Below are positions 22,061 through 33,783 of a stretch of 64,000 nucleotides of DNA, piece by piece. Origin of the DNA: Naganishia liquefaciens (taxonomy: Eukaryota; Basidiomycota; Tremellomycetes; Filobasidiales; Filobasidiaceae); the NCBI GenBank assembly GCA_013423385.1, contig BLZA01000023.1, positions 54,182 through 118,181 of the forward strand, in the 5' to 3' direction. The notes below the pieces were generated by a model that saw only the letters and a list, made by a program, of their open reading frames with translations, was not told where the DNA came from and searched no databases. Each line of letters begins with the position of its first letter. Position 1 is the stretch's first letter. The position numbers and the translations under genes are program-made.

Positions 22061-22969
22061 ATGAAAAACCGAATACGTCGCTGGCGGAAAGCTTTTGGCG
22101 AACGACGTAGTCGACAACCCCCCATCCAGAATCAACCGTCACTTGCGCCCTTATGTCGCCAGCAAGAGCTTAACGCTACTTTGGACCGAAGCAGGTCGAA
22201 CACACTCTTCGAGGCGCTCGATAAGTACAGCGAAGACTTCCCTGGTCTAATGTCCATGCTGGATTTGGAGCAATTGAGGATCTACGCAGAATCTCAGCAT
22301 CCCATAGACTTCACGACAGGTCACGAGTCGGTTGGCCAGCGAGTCCTGACCAGTCTGCTCAATATGAGAGAGCTGAAACGTATACAGCAACTTGTTCAAA
22401 CTGAAGTCCCGCCGTTCTACGAGATCGATGAGCTCGAATTGAAGACATGCATTGAGTGGTTGAAAGCTGTCATCCCGCGATTAAACTCCAAACAGGACTC
22501 TGAATGCTTTCATCAGTATCCTCGACCGCAAATTGCATGGCTTGAGGCCCCCAGTACAGACAGCGTATTATCGTACTATTTCAGTAGCATCCCAAAGTCG
22601 CCGTCGGAAGCGATCATGCCTTGGTTGGAGGAGATCGACCCTAAAAGCGTAAAGATCGATGGCTCTTCAGAAGACTTCTACTACGGTACGCCTTCGATAC
22701 CCGCTGGGGACCTCGAGCGCCAGCGAGGACAACATGAGCGCACATCCGCCAACTCATCCATTTTCAGTTTCACGGGCAATGCTTCTTCGGGATATCTGTC
22801 ACAGGTACCTGTTAGAGAAGAAAATGAGGCAGACGGCACTGCAGGAAAGATGAAGGAGCCCCACGAGCGGTATCCCAACCTGATCCAACGCAGAAAAGGC
22901 ACCGAACGCCGGTCATCAGCCTCTGGAAAAGATCTGAGTCTAGGAAGCTCATCATGTACAATCCTCTAG
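22061..22969 (+). CDS. hypothetical protein with C-terminal CaaX prenylation box
   Basis: An intron-free gene of 302 residues, unusual here where nearly all genes are spliced. The N terminus is very basic (MKNRIRRWRKAFGERRSRQ); the middle is helical (ELKRIQQLVQTEVPPFYEID). The C terminus is Ser-rich and ends CTIL just before TAG. Cys-aliphatic-aliphatic-Leu is a CaaX motif, and a terminal Leu favours geranylgeranylation. Prenylation plus the basic stretch would place the protein on the inner face of a membrane. No GTPase motifs are present, so it is not a Ras or Rho protein. I recognise no domain; function unknown. The CaaX reading is direct from sequence; modification is inferred. Confidence 0.7.
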   Translation: MKNRIRRWRKAFGERRSRQPPIQNQPSLAPLCRQQELNATLDRSRSNTLFEALDKYSEDFPGLMSMLDLEQLRIYAESQHPIDFTTGHESVGQRVLTSLLNMRELKRIQQLVQTEVPPFYEIDELELKTCIEWLKAVIPRLNSKQDSECFHQYPRPQIAWLEAPSTDSVLSYYFSSIPKSPSEAIMPWLEEIDPKSVKIDGSSEDFYYGTPSIPAGDLERQRGQHERTSANSSIFSFTGNASSGYLSQVPVREENEADGTAGKMKEPHERYPNLIQRRKGTERRSSASGKDLSLGSSSCTIL

Positions 22970-23339
22970 TTGTACCTGTTAATATGAGCACCGAGGCAGT
23001 GATAGTATTCTTCGAACGAGCAGATGACAAATCCGAGGCAAATTTCCTTAAGATGCACGCGGATTGAGATTCAGGCTGAGTCCTGCCTATAGCAGATCGC
23101 ATATCAGCGGTAAATATTTTCCAACTCACGATCGGGAATCTATCAGAGGATGCAACTGCTTCCTGCAAGTCGAGGTCGGAAAGGGAGGGGACAGCTAACG
23201 ACTAGAGGCGACTTTCATCGGAGATGCTATTATACACATATGGAGGTCGTTCCTTGTCGCGAGCCTTGGATTATCTCTTCCATCGATACATAATGTCCAT
23301 ATGTTCAAGCTCTGTCTGAGAACCGGCTCACACAACTCC
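22970..23339. other. short convergent spacer
   Basis: 370 bp between the stops of the CaaX gene and the NRAMP gene. No gene or structure recognised. Confidence 0.5.
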
Positions 23340-26271
23340 CTACCCTTTACCCATCATCAACATGAGCAGAACATACGCGTTCGCCACTGTCACTACGGAA
23401 AACAATGCATAACCGAACGCTGTGGTGCTCCAGTGAGATTTGAAGGATCGACACTTTGGCCCTTGATCGGCTGGAACAGCTGGAGGAGATCGACTGCCAT
23501 ACCTGACAAGCATGAACGCCATTACGGCGAGCTGACGTAGCTTTCCACCGAAGGATGTTGCGGACTGCTTTGACGTTGGCGGCGCCGCAGGCGCCTCATT
23601 ATCCTGTGAGCCTGCCTGAGTAGGTGATCGAACCCGAACGCTCTCGGAGGTGACTGCCGTCGTTGAGACGCCCTGATCTGTTTGGCTATCGTCTACTTCG
23701 GAAGGACCGTTTCGCACCATCATAACCTTCTCGTCGGCGCATAGCCAAACCAACGGGAAGATAACGAAAGGCAAGACCACACTGAGCATGACCTGTGAAG
23801 CCACCAGCATCTGAGTGAGACCGTCACGGCCGACGGCGATGGCGACCACGACCGATGGGATGACGCCCAACAGACGGGTGATGACACGCCTCACAAAGGG
23901 CTAGCAGAAACATTAGATATAACTCTTTCTCGTCAGTTTCGGTGCTTACGCTGGTCTTCCATTCAATGAAACCTTCGCTGACTACCTGACCGGCAAGTGT
24001 TGCGGTGATTGACGCGCTCTGTCCCGACTGATAGCAATGGAATCATCAACGTCTGATTCACCTGAATGACGTGGTCTGTTACTCACGCAGAGTAATGCCA
24101 GAGCGAAAATAAAGGCAGCCGCTATGATGCCAAGTGCGCAGCTAATGTGTCAATCTCGCCTGCCTCTACAAGCCTGCCGCATTGAGTACTCACGCTTGCT
24201 GATCTGCTGCTCGATCAAGTCATGTGCAGAGAACAGGTCGGCTTCAGCTCCGGCTTTGCGCACCGCCTCATTGCCACCGTAGAAAAATGCTGCGGCTGCC
24301 AAGATCAAGATGCTAGAGTTGATCGTGACGGCGAATCCGAATAGAGATAGAACGGTATCGATCTGCAGAAGGTAGTCGGCATCAGCTCAAGCTTCACTCT
24401 AACCAAGATGTCCTTACCGTAGCATGCCCAATATGAATCGAAGCAAATTTGACACGGTCGAAAGCATTCATCTCGGCCTGATACCTCGCCTGGTCCTTCA
24501 TAATCATATGCTCAATCTCCTCGTCCACTTCCACACGCTTTCGATCTACCCCGACCGAAATCGCCGGTCCAGGTACCGAAGTCTCCTCTTGCGTTTCTTG
24601 CGCGGTTTTCGACGGATAGCCCAGTTCGCGACGCAATTTTTCGGTTTGGCCGAGCGGTCTCCATCGCTCTGGCAACATGCTCAGCAAATCTTGACCGGGA
24701 ATTCGGCGCAAGAGCGGCTTCGATAATTCGATCGGTGGTCGCGGAGCGATGTCGAGACGGTCGACGGTTGCTAGATGGCTGCCTAAGAAGAGCGCGTGCG
24801 GCATGACGGTCGCTGCAAAGATGATCGTATCAGTGTATAATCCGTGTCCGCTCGAAAACACAGCTTCATACCTCCGATAATTCCCACACTTGTGTATAAA
24901 GCTTTTGGGCCTATGATGGTCTGTGAGGCGGACGTCAGCTCGGTGACAAAATGGCTTGGTCGTCAACTACTCACAGATGAGGGGACGAATCCTTTAAACA
25001 CCTCTCGCCAGTCTGGCTTGATCTGGATGATCAAGATGACAAAGCACACGAACACGCAAAGAACCTGAATATTGAGTCTCATGGTCAACTTTGCGCATCA
25101 TCCGGGGGAGAGCTACGCACCAGGCTGACAATCAAACCCTCGAAGGCGAGCATTCCCTTTCGACCGCGATCCGGACGTTGGAAGAAGGCGAGGACGAAGA
25201 GCACGTCAACCGCCGTGATCAAGACTACGGAACGAGAGCTAGTCAGCGTCGAGCCGCTCAGTGTATTGAACTGAACACACCTCCAGCGTACAAGGGCAGC
25301 TCTGGGAAGATCCTAGAATGAACGAACGATCAGTCAGGCTTGTAACGTCATGTCCACGTCAACCTACAGATTCAACGCAATCGCACTTCCCAATAACTCT
25401 GCCAAATCCGTCGCAATGATCGCCAACTCGGCCAACACATAGAGCGTATACAAGCCCGCCATCGTTGCTCTTCTTCTCCATTTATACGGCTTGACCCGCG
25501 GATGCTCGCGTATCCTCAAAAACAGTGCACGGATTTGTGCGGGGAGAGACATGGAAGTGGCAATTCCGAGTCGGAGGGAAAGGACTTGCAAGACCGCGGC
25601 ACCGATGCCGGCCATAAGGATGACGGAGAGGAGTTTGTAACCAAATTCAGAGCCGGCCGAGAGATCGACCGTCCAGTTTCCGCTGCCAGGTGTCAGACGA
25701 TGATGAGCGTTCGCGAGCGGATCGACAGGAATACGAGTCGAGCGCTTACGGATCAAAGTAGGCCACCTGCGAAACAGACGCAGAGCCATTAGGTTGCCAT
25801 GCCTGTACAGAGTAAGGAAGGGAGGAAACGCACCGAGCTGACCAGTCCAGGCCCAACAAACCTCAAATGCCTCATCGCAACCCGACAAATCCCCTTGAAC
25901 CTCGACTCATCCCTCTTCTCATTCACCCGTCCTGTCCATCGTTCCCTTTCTATCACATCCTTCTTGTAGCGGTCCTCTACAGATCGAGCATATCCCGAAT
26001 GTCCACGCAACGAATCTCCATCCTCGCTGATTGCACGCTCCTCTCCTATTTTCTTCACCTGTTCCACATCATCATCCATCCCGATAGGCCCCAATTGCGG
26101 GCTCTGTGCATCCAGACTCAGCTTTGACGATGATCCAGGCTTGATGTATTCTTCACCATCCGACGCCCTCCGGTTGTTCATCTCTTCGCGAATCTTTGGG
26201 AGATCCGCCAAGGAAATGTCGTCGTCCTGCACGTCTGGGACCCTGCGTTTCGGCCGTCCAAAGGGGACCAT
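23340..26271 (-). CDS. NRAMP-family divalent metal transporter (Smf-like)
   Basis: A proton-coupled importer of manganese, iron or related ions, of the Nramp/Smf family, with multiple membrane helices. The start MVPFGRPKRRVPDVQDDDI opens a long, charged cytosolic N terminus (about 150 residues). Then come RHLRFVGPGLVSS and VAYFDP-GNW, the DPGN metal-binding motif of the first helix, split by an intron. ELAIIATDLAELLGSAIALNL is the family signature. MPHALFLGSHLAT is the MPH motif of helix six, with Met and His kept. The last part has ITRLLGVIPSVVVAIAVGR and a final helix FGYALFSVVTVANAYVLLM. A long, variable loop lies between helices six and seven. At least eight short introns interrupt it. 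All key transport residues I can see are present; ion preference cannot be told. Confidence 0.9.
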
Positions 26272-26952
26272 GATGAACGCGTTGCTTGAACGGCTGTGTG
26301 CTGCTGATGTGGATGCCCCTCAGCGACTCTAAATGCTATAAGTGCAACTCTGCGAGAAAAGGCTATCCGCAGTCGGAGCGGGTCGTCCTCGTCCTCGTCG
26401 CCGCGAGTCAGCAACACAGCTGATCTCGGAAGGTTCGGCGGCTATTCCATCTGAGACACAAATATCATCAATCGCCACGTGGCTTTTGCTTGTCATTTGC
26501 TTGTTGTCGCTCTTTCTTCTTCGGGATGCTGACATGGCGCGGCGTCAGGCGGAAGGACATTCAGCCGCTATAGCTGTCGCTATCGGACGTCCAGATTCAA
26601 GACAACCCCCACTGCAAACTCATAGAGTTCTAAGTCAGAGCGCCTCTGCGATCACTAGCAAAGAGACCCAAGTTTCCGCAACTCGAACGGAGGCTCGGCT
26701 TTGTTCGGTCGCCAAGATTGGCCACCGTTTCCAAGACCATTCGGGGAAAAGCACGCTACGCATGGGGTGAGGTTCCAGTGATGCGCTAGAGAAGCAGTGT
26801 AAAGTCATTGAATTTATCTCGAGATACATGCATCATGATACTTTTAGTATGACATTTCTACTACTACATTGTCATGCTTTAGAGCGGAGTGTCGTTACTT
26901 CTGTGTCTATATGATCGTTATAGAAGCTCGCAGTGAGACCAGCTGTCATCCA
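26272..26952. other. NRAMP upstream region and F-box 3' flank
   Basis: A 142-codon plus-strand frame (26342-26770) contains one hydrophobic stretch, but composition and lack of a family match suggest it is chance. The segment should hold the NRAMP promoter. Confidence 0.45.
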
Positions 26953-29900
26953 TCAACCTTCGAATGCAAAAGCACCAGCGCCGTACAATCCCTCCTCTCT
27001 TCCAAGCATTCCATGCCCAAACACAACTTCCATCTTCCTCGAATGCCAACCGACGGCACTTCCAACCTTTCCGGAAGCCACAGCCAACGAGCTCAAGTAC
27101 TTTCGCCATGAATGATCCTGTGTAAGGCCTCGCGTGAACACGAGGGTATCATCCTCGCTCGACCCATCTTCCAATGGCTTTCCGACAATAGGTCGATGAG
27201 GCCGCTTGTCCGCTTCGTCCGCCTTGTCGAGCCAGCCGGCCGAGACATCGACGTACCATCCTCGTCCGCCTTTACTCTTGACAACTTGCCAGTCGCGGCT
27301 TCCACCCGACGGACCAAGCGCCTTCCGAACAGTCTCGCTCAGCTCGAGAATTCGCAGTCGGCTGATGATCTTGGCATCCGGTCGAGGAATGATGGAGAAT
27401 GGCGGCAACGTAAGCGGATTGATGAGCTTTTGGTGCAAAGCCATGGTGGTTTGCAACGCGGACAAGTTGGGCGGCAAATCGGCTCGAGTAGACGACGACG
27501 TAAGGGTAAGGATCTCGACGTTTTGCATCTTTTCTCGCAAGACTTGCGCGACGGCATCCAACTCGAGGAATGGAATGTAGCTCAAGCCCAATGATCGCAA
27601 GCGAGGTTGAGCGTTGAACAACTCGAGCATGTCCGAGGTGATGGGCGTGGAAGACAGGTCGAGGTATCGAAGTTGCTTGTTTCGGAAACAAGGGGCAGCC
27701 GTAATAATGGCCTCAGTGTCGAAAGCGTTCAACGGCGAAGTGTAGGTCGCATCACCAAACAGGTTGAGATCGACGAGTGAAGCCGCAGCCGGCGCATGGA
27801 TCAAAAAGTCGCGAATGGACTCGCTCGTCAGCCGAGTGCTTCGGGCCAAGCTGAGCGCTTCGAGTCGAGCATCGGTCGCGCTCGCAAGCGCTTCCAGAGT
27901 GGAAGGCGCCACTCGCGTGAATGACAGGTCGAGATGCGTCAAATTGGGGCAGCACGAGACGAGACGGGCGATGGTGTCGGATGACAAGGTGACGCAACCT
28001 CGAAGCGAGAGCCGTTTGAGACCGGTAAACATGGGTTTTGTCCACGAGGATTCCGAGTCATCGATGGCAGAAGTCTCATGGGCGAGTTCGTGCGCAACAG
28101 TGATGTCTCGGACATCACGGCTTCGACCCCGTCGTTCATCTGCTGCTTCCACTTCTGGCTCGGCGACGACGTGCCCGCGCATGGCTTTGAGCTCCTCTGG
28201 ATCAGTCAACCAGTCGTCGACAAAAGCCTGCAAGCTCTCGCTGAAGACTCGGCTCACGCAACCCGTCAAATCAATGGCTTCAATGCACTCAAACGTCTCC
28301 CTTCGATTCCACTCTTCTTGCTCGAACAAGAAGTGCTCATCGAGCAGATCGCCAGCTGCGGTCATGGATGCTGTCCGACGAGGCGCGTCGGCGGGCTTGG
28401 TGTATCCTCGGAAGAATAGCTCCTCAATGACCGACTTGACGAGGCTTGAGTCGACGTATTCAGTCATAGCGAGTGACTTGAGACGAGGGACTTGTCGCAG
28501 AACATTGAGCAGACGTGTCGGAGTGACGAATTTGCCTCTGACGGCTTCTTCTTGCGTTCGAAGGGTACCCGTTGTTCGGAATGAGGCAAACGACAAAGTG
28601 CGGACTTGAGGAATAGGAGGTCGAACAGGAGCGGTGTCTGAATACAGGTTGTCAGTACGGCTGAAGGTGTGGAACGCTATTGACTGACCTTCCTCAACAT
28701 CGGTACCATCAAACCATTCACCTTCAACTTGCTCTTGGTCCACGTTGAACGCAAGGACGCCTTCTTTGCCTTTCCCCTTCCCTTCGCCATCCCAGATGTT
28801 CTCTGCACTGGCCCCTTCGATACCTTCCATCTGGTGAGCGACTTCTTCATCCAATACCCGAGTCAACTCTGCCACTTGAAGAGTGTCCTCGACAGGAGCA
28901 CTGGCGCCGTAGTCCTTTTCACTAGGATAGTAGTTGAAATAATCTTCTTCGACCGCTTCCCTCTCCGAGGGGCTTTCTTCGGCCGGCAATGTGCCTTGTA
29001 TGGCATCCAGGCGTTGCATGATTCCTGCCATGAAAGACTGCGTCTCGTATCCGGCGAAACCAACGTCCGTTCCCCTGGCTCTCCTGATGCTGCTCGACTT
29101 GCGGACGGGCCTTCCGACAACGGCCTTGACGTCGTCATCGATCGGCGCCAAAGGCATGACAACACCTCCAACGGGACTCGTGCTCCTGATTCGGCTACCC
29201 GACATTCTCCGAGGCAACAAGCTAGAGCCGAACGCAGGACCCCCCGGAGAGATACTCCTCCTCAACCCGCTAGGCGCTCGCGTCAAGCCAGGCCTGCTGC
29301 TCGTTCGTCCTGCAGCAAAAGTGGAGCCGGCAGGCGGCGGCGAAGGCGACCTTCCACGCGAGAACGACTCACGTCGGGATCCGCTCCTCGACCTCGACGT
29401 GGATCCAGTGCGGCTCCATCGCGCAGGCGAGGATCGCCTAGACGAAGGCGGAGTCAAAAGTGACGGCAAGTATGGGTTCATACGTTGTGGGATTGAGACA
29501 ACGGGCCGCGACATGACGGTGCTCGGAGGTGCGACTGGGCCTTCCGCCGAGAAGTCGGCGGTGGCAGGAGTGGCCACGTATGCGGGTGTCGAGTGCGGCG
29601 TGTCGGGAATGTGACGATGAACATGTTCAGTCGAAGGTGGAACCACCGTGAATGACGGTCGCCGTCTTGAGTGAGATGCATCCCCGGCTTCAGCTGCAGC
29701 GGGTGCAAGCGAAGGAGACGGAAGCAGTGCTTGAGTGTGCTGGGGAGGAGAGTTGACGCAAGAGTTGCAGGTCGCAGTCGTATTTGCGGTTCCCTCAACA
29801 GCTCCCGGGGTCATCGGCGACATCGGCATCATCGACCCCAAAGGTACACTGGTGTCTAGACGCAACCCAAGTCCGCTGCCCGATCCGCTAGCCTCGGCAT

Positions 29901-30744
29901 TATTACCGAAAGATAATGCCACAGGCCCTTGCGGCATATCGATTCCACAGCTTCCACACGCAACAGGCTCCGGCACTGGAGCGACGGCGATACTGAAAGT
30001 CAGTTCGTTGGGTCGAAGCGGCGCACTGTTTGATACCTCTTCCGGCAACAGCATCGGCAGCGGTTCCGCCGGGATGCAAGGTGATGCATGAGGATGAGCC
30101 TCTGTGTGGTGTTCACTAGACGATGCGTCGGATGCTTGAGCGGGTCCGTGACTGTGGTGCGGATGAAGGTGTCCATGATGTTCCGAATATTGGGATTGAG
30201 GCACGAGTCCTTCGACGACTCCCATCCAGCCTCTTCCATGTTCGACCCTGACATCCTTCCACAGCAACGGCTTGACCTGCTCATGAAACACCCTGTTGAC
30301 CTTTGACAGCGACGCTAACGTACTCCGTGATTGCGCGGCGGTCGAAGGATTGGGTCGAGGATCGATGTTGAGCGTCTGCTCGTCGTGCTCTGTTGGGTGC
30401 GGCAACAGGTTGAGAAGCGTGAGGTGGATGAGCTCGGGAGGGATTGCGGAGAGATTGACGCCCTGCTTGTGCTCATCCGCCTCGACCGCGGTATATTCGC
30501 CTCGCTGTCGCTTTCGCATGTCGGACATTCCGCTTCCAGAATCATCATGGGATTCATCTCGGTTCGAGTTCAAGTTGATGCTGGACGATCCTGTCGAAAC
30601 GTGCGCGGTCCCTTGACTGACGCTGGATTCACTAAAGTGGCTGATGTGGTCTTTGGACAAAGCTTGAGCTTGAGGAGTGTTTACTGTCGAAGCCATAAAA
30701 TGATGGGCGTCGGATGTCTGGGATAACGGATGAGCGGTAGTCAA
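26953..30744 (-). CDS. large F-box / leucine-rich-repeat protein
   Basis: Likely the substrate receptor of an SCF ubiquitin ligase. Two exons (30744-28689 and 28637-26953; the 51-nt intron is a multiple of three, so the frame also stays open if retained) give about 1,246 residues. After a Ser/Thr-rich start, an F-box lies at about residues 95-165 (LSAIPPELIHLTLLNLLP; LASLSKVNRVFHEQVKPLLW), interrupted by a short insert. A long disordered Pro/Ser/Arg-rich region follows (about 180-560), including SPARWSRTGSTSRSRSGSRR. The C-terminal third has leucine-rich repeats (LKRLSLRGCVTLSSDTIARL; LTHLDLSFTRVAP; LRYLDLSSTPITSDMLELF), and the end is Gly/Phe-rich. An ATG at residue 17 (MASTVNTPQ) is an alternative start. 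Target unknown. Confidence 0.82.
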   Translation of the reverse strand: MTTAHPLSQTSDAHHFMASTVNTPQAQALSKDHISHFSESSVSQGTAHVSTGSSSINLNSNRDESHDDSGSGMSDMRKRQRGEYTAVEADEHKQGVNLSAIPPELIHLTLLNLLPHPTEHDEQTLNIDPRPNPSTAAQSRSTLASLSKVNRVFHEQVKPLLWKDVRVEHGRGWMGVVEGLVPQSQYSEHHGHLHPHHSHGPAQASDASSSEHHTEAHPHASPCIPAEPLPMLLPEEVSNSAPLRPNELTFSIAVAPVPEPVACGSCGIDMPQGPVALSFGNNAEASGSGSGLGLRLDTSVPLGSMMPMSPMTPGAVEGTANTTATCNSCVNSPPQHTQALLPSPSLAPAAAEAGDASHSRRRPSFTVVPPSTEHVHRHIPDTPHSTPAYVATPATADFSAEGPVAPPSTVMSRPVVSIPQRMNPYLPSLLTPPSSRRSSPARWSRTGSTSRSRSGSRRESFSRGRSPSPPPAGSTFAAGRTSSRPGLTRAPSGLRRSISPGGPAFGSSLLPRRMSGSRIRSTSPVGGVVMPLAPIDDDVKAVVGRPVRKSSSIRRARGTDVGFAGYETQSFMAGIMQRLDAIQGTLPAEESPSEREAVEEDYFNYYPSEKDYGASAPVEDTLQVAELTRVLDEEVAHQMEGIEGASAENIWDGEGKGKGKEGVLAFNVDQEQVEGEWFDGTDVEEGQSIAFHTFSRTDNLYSDTAPVRPPIPQVRTLSFASFRTTGTLRTQEEAVRGKFVTPTRLLNVLRQVPRLKSLAMTEYVDSSLVKSVIEELFFRGYTKPADAPRRTASMTAAGDLLDEHFLFEQEEWNRRETFECIEAIDLTGCVSRVFSESLQAFVDDWLTDPEELKAMRGHVVAEPEVEAADERRGRSRDVRDITVAHELAHETSAIDDSESSWTKPMFTGLKRLSLRGCVTLSSDTIARLVSCCPNLTHLDLSFTRVAPSTLEALASATDARLEALSLARSTRLTSESIRDFLIHAPAAASLVDLNLFGDATYTSPLNAFDTEAIITAAPCFRNKQLRYLDLSSTPITSDMLELFNAQPRLRSLGLSYIPFLELDAVAQVLREKMQNVEILTLTSSSTRADLPPNLSALQTTMALHQKLINPLTLPPFSIIPRPDAKIISRLRILELSETVRKALGPSGGSRDWQVVKSKGGRGWYVDVSAGWLDKADEADKRPHRPIVGKPLEDGSSEDDTLVFTRGLTQDHSWRKYLSSLAVASGKVGSAVGWHSRKMEVVFGHGMLGREEGLYGAGAFAFEG

Positions 30745-31424
30745 AGGGGAAATGATCGCAGATACTCACGTCTTCAGAGATGTACTATGTCTTGTGTTCG
30801 TGAACCTATGATCTTGCAATGAGTATGCGCGATGTAGATTCCTTGAACGATGCTATCAACGACAAGGTTCAATAACGACACTACGCTGACCTGATCACAC
30901 ATTGACCCATGCGGTCGCCACTAAGTCAGCCAATAAAATCATCAGCTGACCCAGTCTACACCCGATCAGGCCGAGGAGAGCGCTAGGTCCGCGCTAACCC
31001 ACTCTGGCCCGCCGTCCCCGCTCCACAAAACGCCTTTTCGGAGATCCGTCTCGTTTTCCCTTTGAATCGTCACGTCACATGACAGAAACCTCTCGAATCG
31101 GCAGCGCAGATCAGCGCGGCGATCACGCCACCGGGGGAAATTGCGCTTCGTTCCGGTTTCAGGGGGAAGCTGCCGCGTTTCAGAAATGGACATATCGTTG
31201 CTTTTTGGTTCGAGTAAGATCCATAGTTGTGAAGATAGACCACAGACTTTCCGTTATGGCTTACAAAAGCTTGACATTCTTACAACGGCCTTTGCTTGTG
31301 TCCCAGGGCAATAAAAATATGAAATCCCCTATCTGCAATCCAACGGACGCCCGGTACACGTCTAGTGACGGAGATGGCAGTGACGTTACAGATTCATGAC
31401 ATCTAGATATTTCACTTCCCTTTT
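30745..31424. other. upstream region of the F-box gene, nothing else recognised
   Basis: Spacer with short overlapping frames only. The T-rich 3' flank of the next small gene falls at about 31415-31430. Confidence 0.45.
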
Positions 31425-31643
31425 TTAGCGCCCCTTTGCAGCAGTGCTGATAGTGTCAGCGAGTACAGTGGCTTTCTTGCTGATCGCTCCATTGGAGCCT
31501 TCTTCAGTAAACCTGAAGGACGGACCGGTCGGGGGGCCAAAACTCAGGGAGAAAAATAGGCTGGAGAACGCTGGTGAGCCCTGGCGTTGACTGGCGTCAT
31601 CCGTATTGATCGGAGGAGCTTGAGCTGGCTGTGCTTGACTCAT
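31425..31643 (-). CDS. possible small hypothetical protein (72 aa)
   Basis: A single open frame from ATG at 31643 to TAG, reading MSQAQPAQAPPINTDDAS and later FSSLFFSLSFGPPTGPSF, with a Lys/Ala-rich end. The composition, rich in Gln/Ala/Pro at the start, is protein-like. It is short, unspliced and unmatched, so it may be chance. No signal peptide or membrane helix is convincing. Confidence 0.35.
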   Translation of the reverse strand: MSQAQPAQAPPINTDDASQRQGSPAFSSLFFSLSFGPPTGPSFRFTEEGSNGAISKKATVLADTISTAAKGR

Positions 31644-33783
31644 AATGGATGATTTGGAAGATCGCTTCAGAGAGTGATGGCTCTAAAATGTAGAGGAACC
31701 CCGTTGAATTACAGATGACGTCTTTCTGGGTGGATAAGTGACTATTGACGGTCAAGAACTCAAGCCAAAGATTGGTTAGGGAGCGTAGTAGCTTTCAAAC
31801 TTTGCGAGCGATTGCTCAGACAGGGACCTTGAACGAACTCAACCCAGTATTTATAGCCGACAAACTTCAAAGCGCATTCAATCATGCCTCTTCCGTCGCA
31901 CCTAGAAGTCCGGTGACGTACTTGCTCTCTTGTATTCAGCAAATGGGTCACCAGGACGCCTAAGAAGTGACGCGATCAGGGGTTACCGAAGAAAAGAAGC
32001 TCCGCCACTTCCCCGTGTCTCCGTTGTTGAGGGATTCACAATTCAAATCGATGATGTTCGTTCCACTTCCAGAATGTCAGCGGAGTATCACCAGAAGCGA
32101 CAATGGTCTTGGCCTTGGGGGCGGTTCCATGTGTGGACCCTTCTCGCTTGTAGGAGTAACTGTCCATGCGCGGTCTCGCCTTCGTGAAGATCCAAGAACC
32201 GAATGTCTTCATCTCGAAAATACAGTCAAGCCGTTCCGGCGACTTCTTCCCGTACATCCCACGACTTCTGCATCTGTACAAGGTTTATCAGTGACACCAT
32301 CATGGTCAGTACCCCTTGAAACAGAAAAACAAGTCACATGGAGAAGGGAGACATCAAAGCGAAAGGTAGTACTAGTCAGATTCTGCAAAAATACATCGGA
32401 TGTCAGTTCGGTATACCTCAGTCGCCAAATCATGCTATTAATTCTGAAGCTACCTTTATACGAAAGTCCTTTGTTTCATGTAGCCAAAGAAGGCATCATG
32501 GAAGCTATCTGACGTCTTGACTGACTTCGAGACGACCTTCGGGCGATCTGTCTGCATAGTGAAGAAGACGCGTCAAGGAAAGCCTCTATGCAAGCCTCGG
32601 CATTTTCCACAAAAACATCACAGAGTCACAAAGGCTAAGAGACTACTAACCGAATCCTTTCTCTGCAAATCGGCATGCTTGACCAACTCAATGAGGATTT
32701 CCCTACAAGGTGCGTCATAGCACAACATGCATCGCCCATGCAAAAGCAAAAAAGATAGAAATCGGACTTGAGAAACACGAGAGAGAAACTTGATTCGTAT
32801 TCAGTGATATAGTAACGGCAGGCAATATTTCCGATTTCTTCACTGCACATAGTTCCTAAGTTCAAGCTAAGCGAGGAGGTATGTAGGGTTTACCTCAACA
32901 TTTTGATACTCGAGGGCTTCTGCCTTGCTCGCTCCGCTCTGGTATATCACCTGCATGGCTGTGATCGGTCTCCAATTACTGGATACTAGGTCATTTTCCT
33001 CCGCTTAGAGAGCATGACCCTCACTTTTTGAGGATCTGTTGTGCCTGCACCAGACTCCGATTGATGTGTGATGCTGATGCCAAGAAGCATGAGTTGCCAA
33101 TGGCTCATTGGTTGTACATGGCTCTTATAAGCTATGACTTGGTTCGCACCGTTTCCCTTTTTGTGGATTATATCAGTTTCAGTGGCTTTGAGATTCATGT
33201 TGGAGTCGCCACCTTCTGACTCTGCGATGTGCATGGATGGCTGTGATTTGTCAGGTCCGCAAAGTTGGGAAATGGAGTCTAGTTGCTCGGTGAATGCTGC
33301 TGGTTGTCACGCCCTCTGCTTGAGAATTGCGGAGCCAAAGAGGTTTCGATGAGGGAAATCGAAATCGAGTCCAGCAAGGTAGCCAGCACTTCCGGTTCTA
33401 ATGACACTATTGCTGTTCGAATTGATACGAGTCGCGCAGTCTCGTTGTCGCTTCTCGTAAATGATATGTCGTTACGAGAAGTTTTTCGAACACACGAAGC
33501 CATAGGAGATATCTGAAAGACTTTGTGGATTGCCCTGACATGTTTGGGCACATGATCGTTCTGAGGGGCCAAAGAAGCGCCGATCACACGCGAACAGCGT
33601 TCCTTTGTAATGATCGTCATAGACTCGCGAGACGCCGAAGATCCAGAAGTCAGGGTTATAGCGCTTTTTGTAAATAGTCATGACTCCAGATCGAAGACAC
33701 AGGAACTATCCCCTCAACGGCTTTGGGATGGGCTGAAAGGGAGTTGAGGTATAGGCAACAATTGGATCGTCAACCAAGGCTTT
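31644..33783. other. gene-poor 2-kb stretch, possible relics
   Basis: AT-richer than its flanks with many short frames on both strands. The most protein-like are on the plus strand at 33333-33516 (EIEIESSKVASTSGSNDTIA) and the minus strand at 33681-33472 (RYNPDFWIFGVSRVYDDHY), which overlap each other, so at most one is real. No transposon protein, terminal repeat or RNA gene was recognised. Confidence 0.45.

Noticed and set aside
26342-26770. Plus-strand frame with one hydrophobic stretch
   Set aside because: No family match, no splice signals, and it lies in the NRAMP promoter region.
27764-28609. 281-codon plus-strand frame
   Set aside because: Antisense of the leucine-rich-repeat part of the F-box gene; Ser/Arg-rich shadow composition.
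31644-33783. Possible transposon relic in the gene-poor stretch
   Set aside because: No terminal repeats, target-site duplication or transposase/reverse-transcriptase motifs were found.
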